The notes under the pieces were generated by a model. It was not told the origin of the DNA, made no database searches, and saw nothing but the letters and a program-made list of their open reading frames with translations. Shown here one piece after another: positions 1 through 5,388 of a DNA stretch of 5,388 nucleotides. A program made the position numbers and the translations under genes. The DNA is from an uncultured Clostridia bacterium (GTDB lineage Bacteria; Bacillota; Clostridia; Oscillospirales; CAG-272): positions 1 through 5,388 of the forward strand of contig CAMGCN010000092.1 of assembly GCA_946040935.1 (NCBI GenBank), read 5' to 3'. Each line of letters starts with the position of its first letter. The first letter of the stretch is position 1.

Positions 1-1457
1 TTTCTGAAAAGCCGCTGGAGCTTGCGTTCCTCGGGCGCGTTTCCCTTTTGTACTTCCGCGCCGCAGCTCTCAAGAGACGAGAGGGTATGTGATTTTGACG
101 AGCCTGTTGCGCCGCCGCAGCCGTCGCGTCCGGTTCTGCCGCCGAGCAGGATTACGAGGTCGCCGGGAAGGGGTGTTTCCCGGCGCACGTTTTCTTCGGG
201 CGCGGCCGCGATTACCGCTCCTATTTCCATTCTCTTTGCGGCATAGCCCGGGTGATATATTTCGTCTACCTGACCTGTGGCGAGTCCTATCTGGTTACCG
301 TAAGACGAGTAGCCTGCCGCCGCAGTCGTGACGATTTTCTTTTGGGGTAGCTTGCCCTTAAGGGTTTGTGAAGCGGGAACAAGGGGATCGGCCGCGCCTG
401 TTACGCGCATTGCCGCGTAAACGTATGAACGTCCCGAGAGGGGGTCGCGGATCGCGCCGCCGATACATGTCGCCGCTCCGCCGAAAGGCTCTATCTCTGT
501 CGGATGGTTGTGCGTCTCATTCTTAAAGAGAAGAAGCCACTTTTCATCTCCGTCCTCTGTTTTTACATTGATTTTTACCGTGCAGGCGTTAATCTCCTCG
601 CTCTCGTCGAGCAGAGGCAGTTTACCTTTTTCTTTCAGATATTTTGCCGCAACCGTCGCGATATCCATGAGGTTTTGCGGTTTTGTTCTTCCTATCGCGC
701 GGCGGATTTTAAGATATTCCTCCCATGCCGCCTCTAATTCTTTATCTTCAAAGGTGATTTCGTCTATCGTCGTCAAAAAGGTCGTGTGACGACAGTGATC
801 CGACCAATAGGTGTCAATCAGGCGTATTTCGGTGATAGTGGGATCCCGTCCCTCGTCGCAGAAGTAGTCGCGGCAAAAGCGCAGATCTCCCTCGTCCATA
901 GCAAGACCCTTTTCGCGGATAAAATCGGAAAGTCCCTCGTCGTCAAGAGATGTAAAGCCCTCGAGGGTTTCCACCATTTGCGGCTCGGCGCTCTTTACGG
1001 CGAGCGTTTCGGGTTTTTCCCAGGAGGCCTCTCGACATTCAACGGGGTTGATGATATATTTTTTAATTTTTTCCGTATCCTCTTCCGAGAGCATACCCTC
1101 GAGTAGGTATATTTTTGCAGTGCGGACAGTAGGCCGCGCGCCCTGCGAGATTATCTGGATACACTGTTCGGCGCTCTCTGCGCGCATATCAAACTGGCCG
1201 GGCAGATACTCTACCGCGAACGAGGCGCAGCAAGCTGTGTCGACATACTCTGATATAATGTCTGTCTGCGGCTCGGAAAACACCGTGCGGCAGGCGTACT
1301 CAAAAAGCTCGGGAGTGATATTTTCAACATCGTATCTGTTTATCACGCGAACACCCTCGAGTGAGCTTATTCCGAGAAAGGAACGAATGTCGGAAAACAG
1401 TCCCTGTGCTTCAACCTGAGCTTCTTTTTTCTTTTCAACGAATATTCTGTAAACCAC
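1..1457 (-). CDS. purL: Phosphoribosylformylglycinamidine (FGAM) synthase, large single-chain type, N-terminal 485 codons (partial)
   Basis: Step 4 of purine synthesis: FGAR + ATP + glutamine to FGAM in the cytoplasm. The minus-strand frame is open from a GTG at 1457-1455 to the left edge, where the gene is cut. The preceding in-frame codons lead straight to the purD stop (TAA, 1472-1470), so no earlier start exists. An AAGGAAG Shine-Dalgarno lies 7 nt upstream. Visible parts are a PurS-like N-terminal region with VYRIFVEKK (residues 2-10) and LPGQFDMRAESAEQC (85-99), a linker ending in SDHCRHTTF (219-227), and the start of the first AIRS-like synthase domain with the catalytic/ATP-binding NETHNHPTEIEPFGG (313-327) and the glycine-rich GRTGRDGCGGATGSS (440-454). 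These motifs fit the large PurL of about 1,200-1,300 residues found in Clostridia and streptococci, so about 60% is outside the window, including the glutaminase domain. No frameshift is seen. The family is secure; the full length is inferred. Confidence 0.96.
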   Translation of the reverse strand, partial: MVYRIFVEKKKEAQVEAQGLFSDIRSFLGISSLEGVRVINRYDVENITPELFEYACRTVFSEPQTDIISEYVDTACCASFAVEYLPGQFDMRAESAEQCIQIISQGARPTVRTAKIYLLEGMLSEEDTEKIKKYIINPVECREASWEKPETLAVKSAEPQMVETLEGFTSLDDEGLSDFIREKGLAMDEGDLRFCRDYFCDEGRDPTITEIRLIDTYWSDHCRHTTFLTTIDEITFEDKELEAAWEEYLKIRRAIGRTKPQNLMDIATVAAKYLKEKGKLPLLDESEEINACTVKINVKTEDGDEKWLLLFKNETHNHPTEIEPFGGAATCIGGAIRDPLSGRSYVYAAMRVTGAADPLVPASQTLKGKLPQKKIVTTAAAGYSSYGNQIGLATGQVDEIYHPGYAAKRMEIGAVIAAAPEENVRRETPLPGDLVILLGGRTGRDGCGGATGSSKSHTLSSLESCGAEVQKGNAPEERKLQRLFR

Positions 1458-1464
1458 GCTTTTT

Positions 1465-1471
1465 CTTCCTT
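1465..1471 (-). promoter_or_regulatory. Ribosome binding site of purL, overlapping the purD stop
   Basis: AAGGAAG on the minus strand sits 7 nt before the GTG start of purL and overlaps the TAA of purD by two bases. It supports the non-ATG start, and its overlap with the end of purD suggests translational coupling of the two genes (inference). Confidence 0.75.
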
Positions 1472-2741
1472 ATAAATTTAATATGTCAAGCGCTTTTGCG
1501 CCGATGTCGTTTCGTTTGTATGCGTTTTCAAAAGAAATCTCATCCGATAGGGCATACGCCGCCTTTACCGCCTCGGCGAGCGTAGGTGCGGTCGCAGTTG
1601 CGCCGACAACCCGTCCGCCCGAGGTTTTTAGGACTCCGTCCTCTGTCTTTGCGCCTGCTACAAAGACTTCTCTGCCCTTTGAGCGGGCAGGCAGAGTTAG
1701 GGGATATCCCGTCTGATATTTCTTGGGATAGCCGTCGGACGCCAGAATAACGCAGCATGCCGCGCCCGTGTCAAACTCGACTTCCGTTTTGTCGAGAGCT
1801 CCGTCGCATACCGCCTCCATTACCGTGAGGAGGTCGCTTTTCAGAAGGGGAAGCACCACCTGCGTTTCAGGGTCGCCGAAACGGCAGTTGTATTCTATAA
1901 CCTTTGCGCCGTCAGGCGTGAGCATCAGTCCGAAGTAGAGGCAGCCCTTAAAAGTTCTGCCCTCTCTGTTCATCGCGTCGACTGTGGGGAGGAAAATCCT
2001 CTCCATACATTCTTTTGCGACTTCGGGCGTGTAATAGGGGTTGGGCGCCACAGTGCCCATGCCACCCGTGTTCGGCCCCTTGTCCCCGTCGAGCGCTCTT
2101 TTGTGATCCATGGATGAAACCATGGGCTTTATCGTCTTTCCGTCGGTAAAAGCAAGCACCGATACCTCGGGACCTGTGAGAAATTCTTCTATTACTATAT
2201 TGTTTCCGCTTTCGCCGAAGACCTTGTCCTCCATGATTTCGCGAACGGCGTCTTTCGCCTGCTCTCTCGTTTCGGCGACGGTTACGCCTTTTCCGAGGGC
2301 AAGCCCGTCCGCTTTAACGACCACGGGAATTTTGCAGTTTTCGAGATATTTAAGAGCCTTTTCCGGGTTGTCGAAAACCTCGTAATCCGCAGTGGGAATA
2401 CCGTACTTTTTCATGAGGTTTTTGGAAAAGACTTTGCTACCCTCTATTATCGCCGCGCATGCGCGGGGGCCAAAGCAGCGAACGCCTATATCGTTCAGCC
2501 TGTCGACGCAGCCGAGAACCAGCGGATCGTCGGGTGCGACAACGGCAAAGTCGATTTTCTTCTCTTTTGCAAAATTAACTATTCCGTCTATGTCCTTTGC
2601 GCCGATGTTTATACATACTGCGTCGGCCGCGATGCCGCCGTTGCCGGGCAGACAGTAGAGCTCGGTTATTTTTGAGTTTTCTTTCAGCTTGCGGATTATC
2701 GCGTGCTCGCGTCCTCCGCCTCCCACTACCATTACTTTCAT
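1470..2741 (-). CDS. purD: Phosphoribosylamine-glycine ligase (GAR synthetase)
   Basis: Step 2 of purine synthesis: joins glycine to 5-phosphoribosylamine with ATP. The product is 423 residues, the usual length. The N-terminal domain shows GGGGREHA (7-14) and PGNGG (32-36). The ATP-grasp region has KADGLALGKGV (143-153), EEFLTGPEVS (185-194), GPNTGGMG (222-229) and the metal/ATP site EYNCRFGDPETQ (283-294). The C-terminal domain has SDGYPK and GGRVVGATA. I start at the ATG at 2741-2739 because MKVMVVGGGG is the normal family N terminus and AAAGGAG lies 11 nt upstream; an in-frame TTG nine codons earlier lies before that site. The segment APDDPLVLG (69-77) replaces the GPEAPL form known from E. 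coli, probably a clade variant. purD follows the AICAR transformylase after 124 bp and is 12 bp from purL. Identity is secure. Confidence 0.98.
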   Translation of the reverse strand: MKVMVVGGGGREHAIIRKLKENSKITELYCLPGNGGIAADAVCINIGAKDIDGIVNFAKEKKIDFAVVAPDDPLVLGCVDRLNDIGVRCFGPRACAAIIEGSKVFSKNLMKKYGIPTADYEVFDNPEKALKYLENCKIPVVVKADGLALGKGVTVAETREQAKDAVREIMEDKVFGESGNNIVIEEFLTGPEVSVLAFTDGKTIKPMVSSMDHKRALDGDKGPNTGGMGTVAPNPYYTPEVAKECMERIFLPTVDAMNREGRTFKGCLYFGLMLTPDGAKVIEYNCRFGDPETQVVLPLLKSDLLTVMEAVCDGALDKTEVEFDTGAACCVILASDGYPKKYQTGYPLTLPARSKGREVFVAGAKTEDGVLKTSGGRVVGATATAPTLAEAVKAAYALSDEISFENAYKRNDIGAKALDILNL

Positions 2742-2752
2742 TATAGCTTTTT

Positions 2753-2759
2753 CTCCTTT
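2753..2759 (-). promoter_or_regulatory. Ribosome binding site deciding the purD start
   Basis: AAAGGAG on the minus strand, 11 nt before the ATG at 2741. It is downstream of the alternative TTG at 2768-2766, which has no Shine-Dalgarno of its own, so it favours the shorter 423-residue PurD. Confidence 0.75.
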
Positions 2760-2770
2760 ATTAAGCAAGG

Positions 2771-2776
2771 ATTATA
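2771..2776 (-). promoter_or_regulatory. Possible internal -10 box upstream of purD
   Basis: A perfect TATAAT lies on the minus strand about 30 nt before the purD ATG, in the only sizeable non-coding gap of the operon. The upstream 17-nt spacer is A-rich, but the position where a -35 box should be reads GGCGGA, which is not like TTGACA, and there is no extended TG motif. The position suits a secondary promoter for purD-purL, but chance is a real alternative in an AT-rich leader. Confidence 0.25.
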
Positions 2777-2794
2777 TTACTTTTTGCGTCTTTT

Positions 2795-2817
2795 CCGCCC
2801 CTCCTTCTCGGGGGCGG
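2795..2817 (-). other. GC-rich hairpin in the purH-purD gap
   Basis: Perfect 7-bp inverted repeat: CCGCCCC at 2795-2801 and GGGGCGG at 2811-2817, with a 9-nt loop. In the transcribed (minus) direction the stem is followed by AAAAGACGCAAAAAG, with no run of U, so it is not a standard intrinsic terminator. It may be a partial attenuator, a processing site or a 3'-end stabiliser for the upstream message. Confidence 0.5.
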
Positions 2818-2829
2818 CGTCTTTCTCGG

Positions 2830-2864
2830 GCAGAGAGCCTGTTTAGTCGCAGAGAGCCTGTTTA
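2830..2864 (-). repeat. Short tandem direct repeat, 2 copies of 16 bp
   Basis: TAAACAGGCTCTCTGC (minus-strand reading) occurs twice without mismatch, at 2864-2849 and 2845-2830, separated by GAC, giving a 19-bp period. The first copy begins one base after the TGA of the AICAR transformylase. Exact identity suggests a recent small duplication or a selected element; the sequence cannot tell which. Confidence 0.85.
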
Positions 2865-2865
2865 A

Positions 2866-4050
2866 TCAATGATGGAAAAGTCTCATCCCCGTAAACGCCA
2901 TGACCATGCCGTGCCTGTCGGCGCATGAGATGACAATATCGTCGCGAATAGAGCCGCCCGGCTCGGCGATATAGGAAACGCCGCTTTTTGCGCCCCGCTC
3001 TATATTGTCGTCAAAGGGGAAGAAGGCGTCAGAGGCAAGCGAAACTCCCGTGACGTGAGAGAGGTATTCTCTTTGCTCTTCTTTTGTAAACGGCTCGGGT
3101 CGCTCTGTGAAATATTTCTGCCATACTCCCTCGGCGCACACATCCTCTTCGTTTTGGTTGATATATCCGTCGATTACGTTGTCTCGGTCGGGACGGCGAA
3201 TGTCCGGCAAAAAGGGAAGAGAAAGCACCTTGTCGCTTTGTCTTAACTGCCATGTGTCCGCCTTTGAGCCTGCGAGCCGTGTGCAGTGCACTCTTGACTG
3301 CTGACCAGCGCCGACGCCTATCGCCTGACCGTCTACAGCAAAGCAGACGGAGTTTGACTGTGTGTACTTGAGGGTTATCAGCGCAACGATGAGATCCCGC
3401 TCCGCCTCCTCGGGCAGGTTTTTGTTTTTTGTAACTATATTTTTCAGTTGTTCGGACGTTATCTTGTAATTGTTTCTCCCCTGCTCAAAGGTGATGCCGA
3501 AGACCTCCTTATGCTCTGTTTCGGCGGGAACATAGTCGGCTTTGATTTTAACGATGTTGTACCCGCCCTTTTTCTTGCCCTTGAGGATTTCCAGAGCCTC
3601 GGGGTCGTAGTCGGGGGCTATTATGCCGTCTGAAACCTCGCGCGCAAGGAGCTTTGCCGTTGTAACGTCGCACTTGTCGGAAAGAGCCGCCCAGTCGCCG
3701 AACGAGCACATACGGTCTGTGCCGCGCGCCCTCGCATACGCGCAGGCTATGGGAGAGAGGTCTAGCCCCTCTATATCGTCCACGAAGCAGGCGCGCTTCA
3801 GCTTCTCGGGAAGGGGAGTGCCTATCGCAGCGGAGGTGGGGGAAACGTGCTTAAAGGACGCCGCCGCAGGCATGCCGAGCGCCTCCTTTAATTCCTTGAC
3901 CAACTGATAGGAGTTAAAAGCGTCGAGAAAGTTTATATATCCGGGTCTGCCGTTTAATATCTCGATGGGAAGGTCGCTTCCGTCGCTCATGTATATTCTT
4001 GACGGCTTTTGGTTTGGGTTACAGCCGTATTTCAGTTCAAAAGACTTCAT
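2866..4050 (-). CDS. purH: Stand-alone AICAR transformylase (phosphoribosylaminoimidazolecarboxamide formyltransferase)
   Basis: Step 9 of purine synthesis: transfers a formyl group from 10-formyl-tetrahydrofolate to AICAR, giving FAICAR. The 394 residues match only the transformylase half of PurH/ATIC; the N-terminal cyclohydrolase domain (about 200 residues) is absent, and that activity is in the preceding gene. Motifs are KYGCNPNQKP (7-16), the catalytic Lys-His in SFKHVSPTSAAIG (K67, H68), TDRMCSFGDW (111-120), KYTQSNSVCFA (228-238), GAGQQSRVHCTRLAG (247-261), SDAFFPF (340-346) and the C-terminal MRLFHH. From memory of human ATIC, the last two blocks and the LFHH end are closer to the animal enzyme than to common bacterial PurH, which ends in MRHFRH. 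R390 matches human R588 (substrate phosphate site), while K7 stands where human R207 is. The ATG at 4050 follows purO by 5 bp, with GAGAGG at 4067-4062. The assignment is secure; the symbol purH is by convention. Confidence 0.95.
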   Translation of the reverse strand: MKSFELKYGCNPNQKPSRIYMSDGSDLPIEILNGRPGYINFLDAFNSYQLVKELKEALGMPAAASFKHVSPTSAAIGTPLPEKLKRACFVDDIEGLDLSPIACAYARARGTDRMCSFGDWAALSDKCDVTTAKLLAREVSDGIIAPDYDPEALEILKGKKKGGYNIVKIKADYVPAETEHKEVFGITFEQGRNNYKITSEQLKNIVTKNKNLPEEAERDLIVALITLKYTQSNSVCFAVDGQAIGVGAGQQSRVHCTRLAGSKADTWQLRQSDKVLSLPFLPDIRRPDRDNVIDGYINQNEEDVCAEGVWQKYFTERPEPFTKEEQREYLSHVTGVSLASDAFFPFDDNIERGAKSGVSYIAEPGGSIRDDIVISCADRHGMVMAFTGMRLFHH

Positions 4051-4055
4051 ATTTA

Positions 4056-4772
4056 TTATATCCTCTCGTACTTGTTTATGAGTTTTTCGCTGATTTTTCC
4101 GTTTTCAAGGTCGGTGTATCTCACATATAGAGAGATTTTATTGTCGTTATCGAGGTTGTCCCATATTTCGTTTGTGAGAGAGTCAATATCGTCGGGAATG
4201 TGTACCCGTTCGGGCTCGCCCGTAAAGGTAGGCAGGGGGTTGCCGTCGTCCATATAGGTGTGTATGAAGTGTCCCACTCCTGCACAGGGGGAATATGAGA
4301 AGGTAAATCTGTTGCATCCTCCGCCCGTCGGGTCTGCGCTTTTTAGGATGCTCATTTTGTATGAAAACCCGTTTTCAAAATCAAGCATGGAGCTGATTCT
4401 CGGCGTAAAGTTTGGTCCGTCGGGCTCGAATTTTCGTGTTTCCAGCGCGCCCTCGAAGGTTCCGCCGCAAGCGAGCGTATTGTATATCGTGTCGGTTTGG
4501 TCGCCGTTTGTTACAATCAGCTTGTTTTCAAACTTTCTCAGCGCGGCGTATATAATGAGCGAGGGATCTTCCACCTTGCTGTCGTCGGCAGGAGCGGTGT
4601 AGATGTCGCCGTTGTCCCTGCGTGTAAAGACTCGATTGCGCGAGTTTGCGCTTCTTCCCATTATGAAATATGCACAGACGGCGTATTTTCCGTTTTCGGA
4701 AAGTCCCGTCACTATTCCGCGACCTGCGTACTTTGCGGTGCCGCTCATGCTGTTTATCTGATAAACGTCCAT
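4056..4772 (-). CDS. purO: IMP cyclohydrolase, archaeal PurO type
   Basis: Step 10, the last: closes the ring of FAICAR to give IMP. The 238-residue product is unrelated to the cyclohydrolase domain of normal PurH but resembles archaeal PurO (IMP_cyclohyd family). Shared elements are YAGRGIVTGLSENGKYAV (15-32) with the following GRSANSRNRVF (39-49), the strong block TNGDQTDTIYNTL (88-100), and FTPRIS (122-127). Archaeal PurO is about 200 residues; the extra length is in the C-terminal half, which holds a glycine/cysteine-rich stretch GGGCNRFTFSYSPC (150-163) followed by GVGHFIHTYMDDG (165-177). I start at the ATG at 4772-4770, which overlaps the purN stop as TAATG and has GAGGAGAG 6 nt upstream; the frame is open 21 codons further into purN but that part looks like purN sequence read out of frame. 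It sits next to the transformylase that makes its substrate, which supports the call. Confidence 0.9.
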   Translation of the reverse strand: MDVYQINSMSGTAKYAGRGIVTGLSENGKYAVCAYFIMGRSANSRNRVFTRRDNGDIYTAPADDSKVEDPSLIIYAALRKFENKLIVTNGDQTDTIYNTLACGGTFEGALETRKFEPDGPNFTPRISSMLDFENGFSYKMSILKSADPTGGGCNRFTFSYSPCAGVGHFIHTYMDDGNPLPTFTGEPERVHIPDDIDSLTNEIWDNLDNDNKISLYVRYTDLENGKISEKLINKYERI

Positions 4773-5386
4773 TACTTTCTCTCCTCGATAATCTTTGCAC
4801 ATACCTTTTCTGTCGCCTCGGGCAGTATTATCCATTCGGCGTTTTCCATGACTCTGCGCTGAAGTGCCTCGGGGGTGTCGCCCTCTTTTACTTCTACCGC
4901 TTTTTGGGATATGATTTTCCCCCCGTCGGGTATTTCGTTTACAAAATGCACCGTCGCGCCCGTCACCTTCACCCCGTATTCGAGGGCCGCCTCATGTACG
5001 TGCAGTCCGTAAAAGCCCTTGCCGCAAAAGGAGGGTATGAGCGCAGGGTGCACGTTGATTATCCTCTCGGGGTATTTTCCCGTAAAGTCTGCCGAAAGTA
5101 TGCTCATAAAGCCTGCGAGAACGATGAGGTCTGTTTTGTATTCGTCAAGATAAGATATTATCTTTCTTTCAAATTCGCTTTGTCCGCCGCACGCCTTTTT
5201 ATCAACGCAGACGGCGGGAATGCCCGCGCTCTTCGCACGTTCGAGGGCGTATGCGTCTTTTCGAGACGAGATGACGAGGGAGATTTCACCGCTTTTGATA
5301 ATACCCCTCTTCTGCGCGTCGATAAGAGCCTGCAGGTTTGTGCCGCCGCCCGATACAAAGACCGCGATTTTCGCGCGTTTTAACAT
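4772..5386 (-). CDS. purN: Phosphoribosylglycinamide (GAR) formyltransferase, folate-dependent
   Basis: Step 3 of purine synthesis: formylates GAR to FGAR using 10-formyl-tetrahydrofolate. The 204-residue product has the normal PurN length. It shows the substrate phosphate loop SGGGTNLQA (12-20), VLAGFMSIL (89-97), INVHPALIPSF (110-120) with the catalytic Asn111 and His113, and VTGATVHFVNEIPDGG (141-156) with Asp154, matching the N106/H108/D144 triad of E. coli PurN. The ATG at 5386-5384 gives a family-like N terminus (MLKRAKIAVFVSGGG), but only two bases lie upstream, so its Shine-Dalgarno and any promoter are out of view and a slightly longer start cannot be excluded. The DGG and VHP motifs and size separate it from Met-tRNA formyltransferase and from PurU, which has an extra ACT domain. 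It probably continues an operon coming from further right. Confidence 0.97.
   Translation of the reverse strand: MLKRAKIAVFVSGGGTNLQALIDAQKRGIIKSGEISLVISSRKDAYALERAKSAGIPAVCVDKKACGGQSEFERKIISYLDEYKTDLIVLAGFMSILSADFTGKYPERIINVHPALIPSFCGKGFYGLHVHEAALEYGVKVTGATVHFVNEIPDGGKIISQKAVEVKEGDTPEALQRRVMENAEWIILPEATEKVCAKIIEERK
4779..4786 (-). promoter_or_regulatory. Ribosome binding site of purO inside the end of purN
   Basis: GAGGAGAG on the minus strand ends 6 nt before the purO ATG and lies within the last codons of purN. Together with the TAATG stop/start overlap it points to translational coupling and decides the purO start. Confidence 0.75.
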
Positions 5387-5388
5387 AG

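Larger units (their letters stand above)
2742..2865 (-). other. Structured intergenic segment between the AICAR transformylase and purD
   Basis: This 124-bp gap is the only substantial non-coding stretch; the other junctions are 12 bp, 5 bp or overlapping. In transcription order it holds a 16-bp direct repeat starting one base after the stop codon, a GC-rich hairpin, a possible -10 box and the purD Shine-Dalgarno. GCGTCTTT (plus-strand reading) occurs at 2786-2793 and again at 2817-2824, beside and overlapping the two hairpin arms, and TTCTCGGG occurs at 2805-2812 and 2823-2830. No purine riboswitch core, PurR box or tRNA-like fold was recognised by eye. A role in mRNA processing or in setting the level of purD-purL is possible but unproven. 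Confidence 0.6.

Noticed and set aside
786..1419. Two overlapping plus-strand open frames of 106 and 123 codons in the left third
   Set aside because: This stretch is the minus-strand purL frame, shown by SDHCRHTTF and NETHNHPTEIEPFGG. The plus-strand frames are shadows with no family features.
2740..2745. Second TATAAT on the minus strand, overlapping the purD ATG
   Set aside because: A promoter here would start transcription inside the coding sequence after the ribosome site. It arises from the leader sequence GCTATAATG and is most likely chance.
2742..2768. Longer purD starting at an in-frame TTG (432 residues)
   Set aside because: The extra residues MLNKGEKAI cover the Shine-Dalgarno itself, TTG has no upstream ribosome site, and family members begin at the MKVMVVGGGG position.
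2795..2817. Intrinsic terminator on either strand
   Set aside because: The stem is good, but no U-run follows on the minus strand (AAAAGACGC), and on the plus strand only CGTCTTTC follows. There is also no plus-strand gene to terminate.
2763..2868. Readthrough of the transformylase TGA into a 34-codon open tail ending at TAA
   Set aside because: The frame is indeed open, but the tail is basic and low in family likeness, and the enzyme normally ends at the conserved LFHH/RH residues just before this stop. An open stretch of this length is expected by chance about one time in five.
4773..4835. PurO N-terminal extension of 21 residues into purN
   Set aside because: The extension is purN coding sequence read in another frame. 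The ATG at 4772 has a strong Shine-Dalgarno and gives the proper family N terminus.
4670..5383. Long plus-strand open frame (237 codons) opposite purN and the start of purO
   Set aside because: It is fully antisense to two proteins with clear family motifs, has no recognisable domain, and its composition is rich in Arg, Cys and Phe as expected for the complement of these codons.

Overview
The window is one continuous piece of a de novo purine biosynthesis operon. All five genes are on the minus strand, so transcription runs from the right edge to the left. In order they are purN (GAR formyltransferase), purO (stand-alone IMP cyclohydrolase of the archaeal PurO type), a stand-alone AICAR transformylase (the formyltransferase half of PurH/ATIC), purD (GAR synthetase) and the first 485 codons of a large purL (FGAM synthase), which runs off the left edge. 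Nearly every base is coding. The only non-coding stretch of note is about 124 bp between the AICAR transformylase and purD.

The likely source is a bacterium of the Clostridia (Bacillota), possibly an Oscillospirales/Ruminococcaceae-like gut lineage. This is inference from purine-rich Shine-Dalgarno sites before each start that has visible upstream sequence, the large single-chain PurL starting with a VYRIFVEKK-like N terminus, mixed base composition near 50% G+C, and the PurO plus stand-alone transformylase arrangement. A species cannot be named from the sequence.

Layout from right to left (transcription order): 5386-4772 purN; 4772-4056 purO, whose ATG overlaps the purN stop as TAATG; 4050-2866 AICAR transformylase, 5 bp after purO; 2865-2742 intergenic segment with a 16-bp direct repeat, a GC-rich hairpin and a possible -10 box; 2741-1470 purD; 1457-1 purL, starting with GTG 12 bp after the purD stop and in the same reading frame as purD.

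The genes cover steps 2 (PurD), 3 (PurN), 4 (PurL), 9 (AICAR transformylase) and 10 (PurO) of the pathway from PRPP to IMP. PurN and the transformylase are expected to use 10-formyl-tetrahydrofolate. The main point of biological interest is that the last two steps, usually done by one bifunctional PurH, are encoded by two adjacent genes of different affinity: the cyclohydrolase resembles archaeal PurO, and the transformylase resembles the C-terminal half of animal ATIC more than usual bacterial PurH. I see no mobile element, CRISPR array, RNA gene or clearly new system here.
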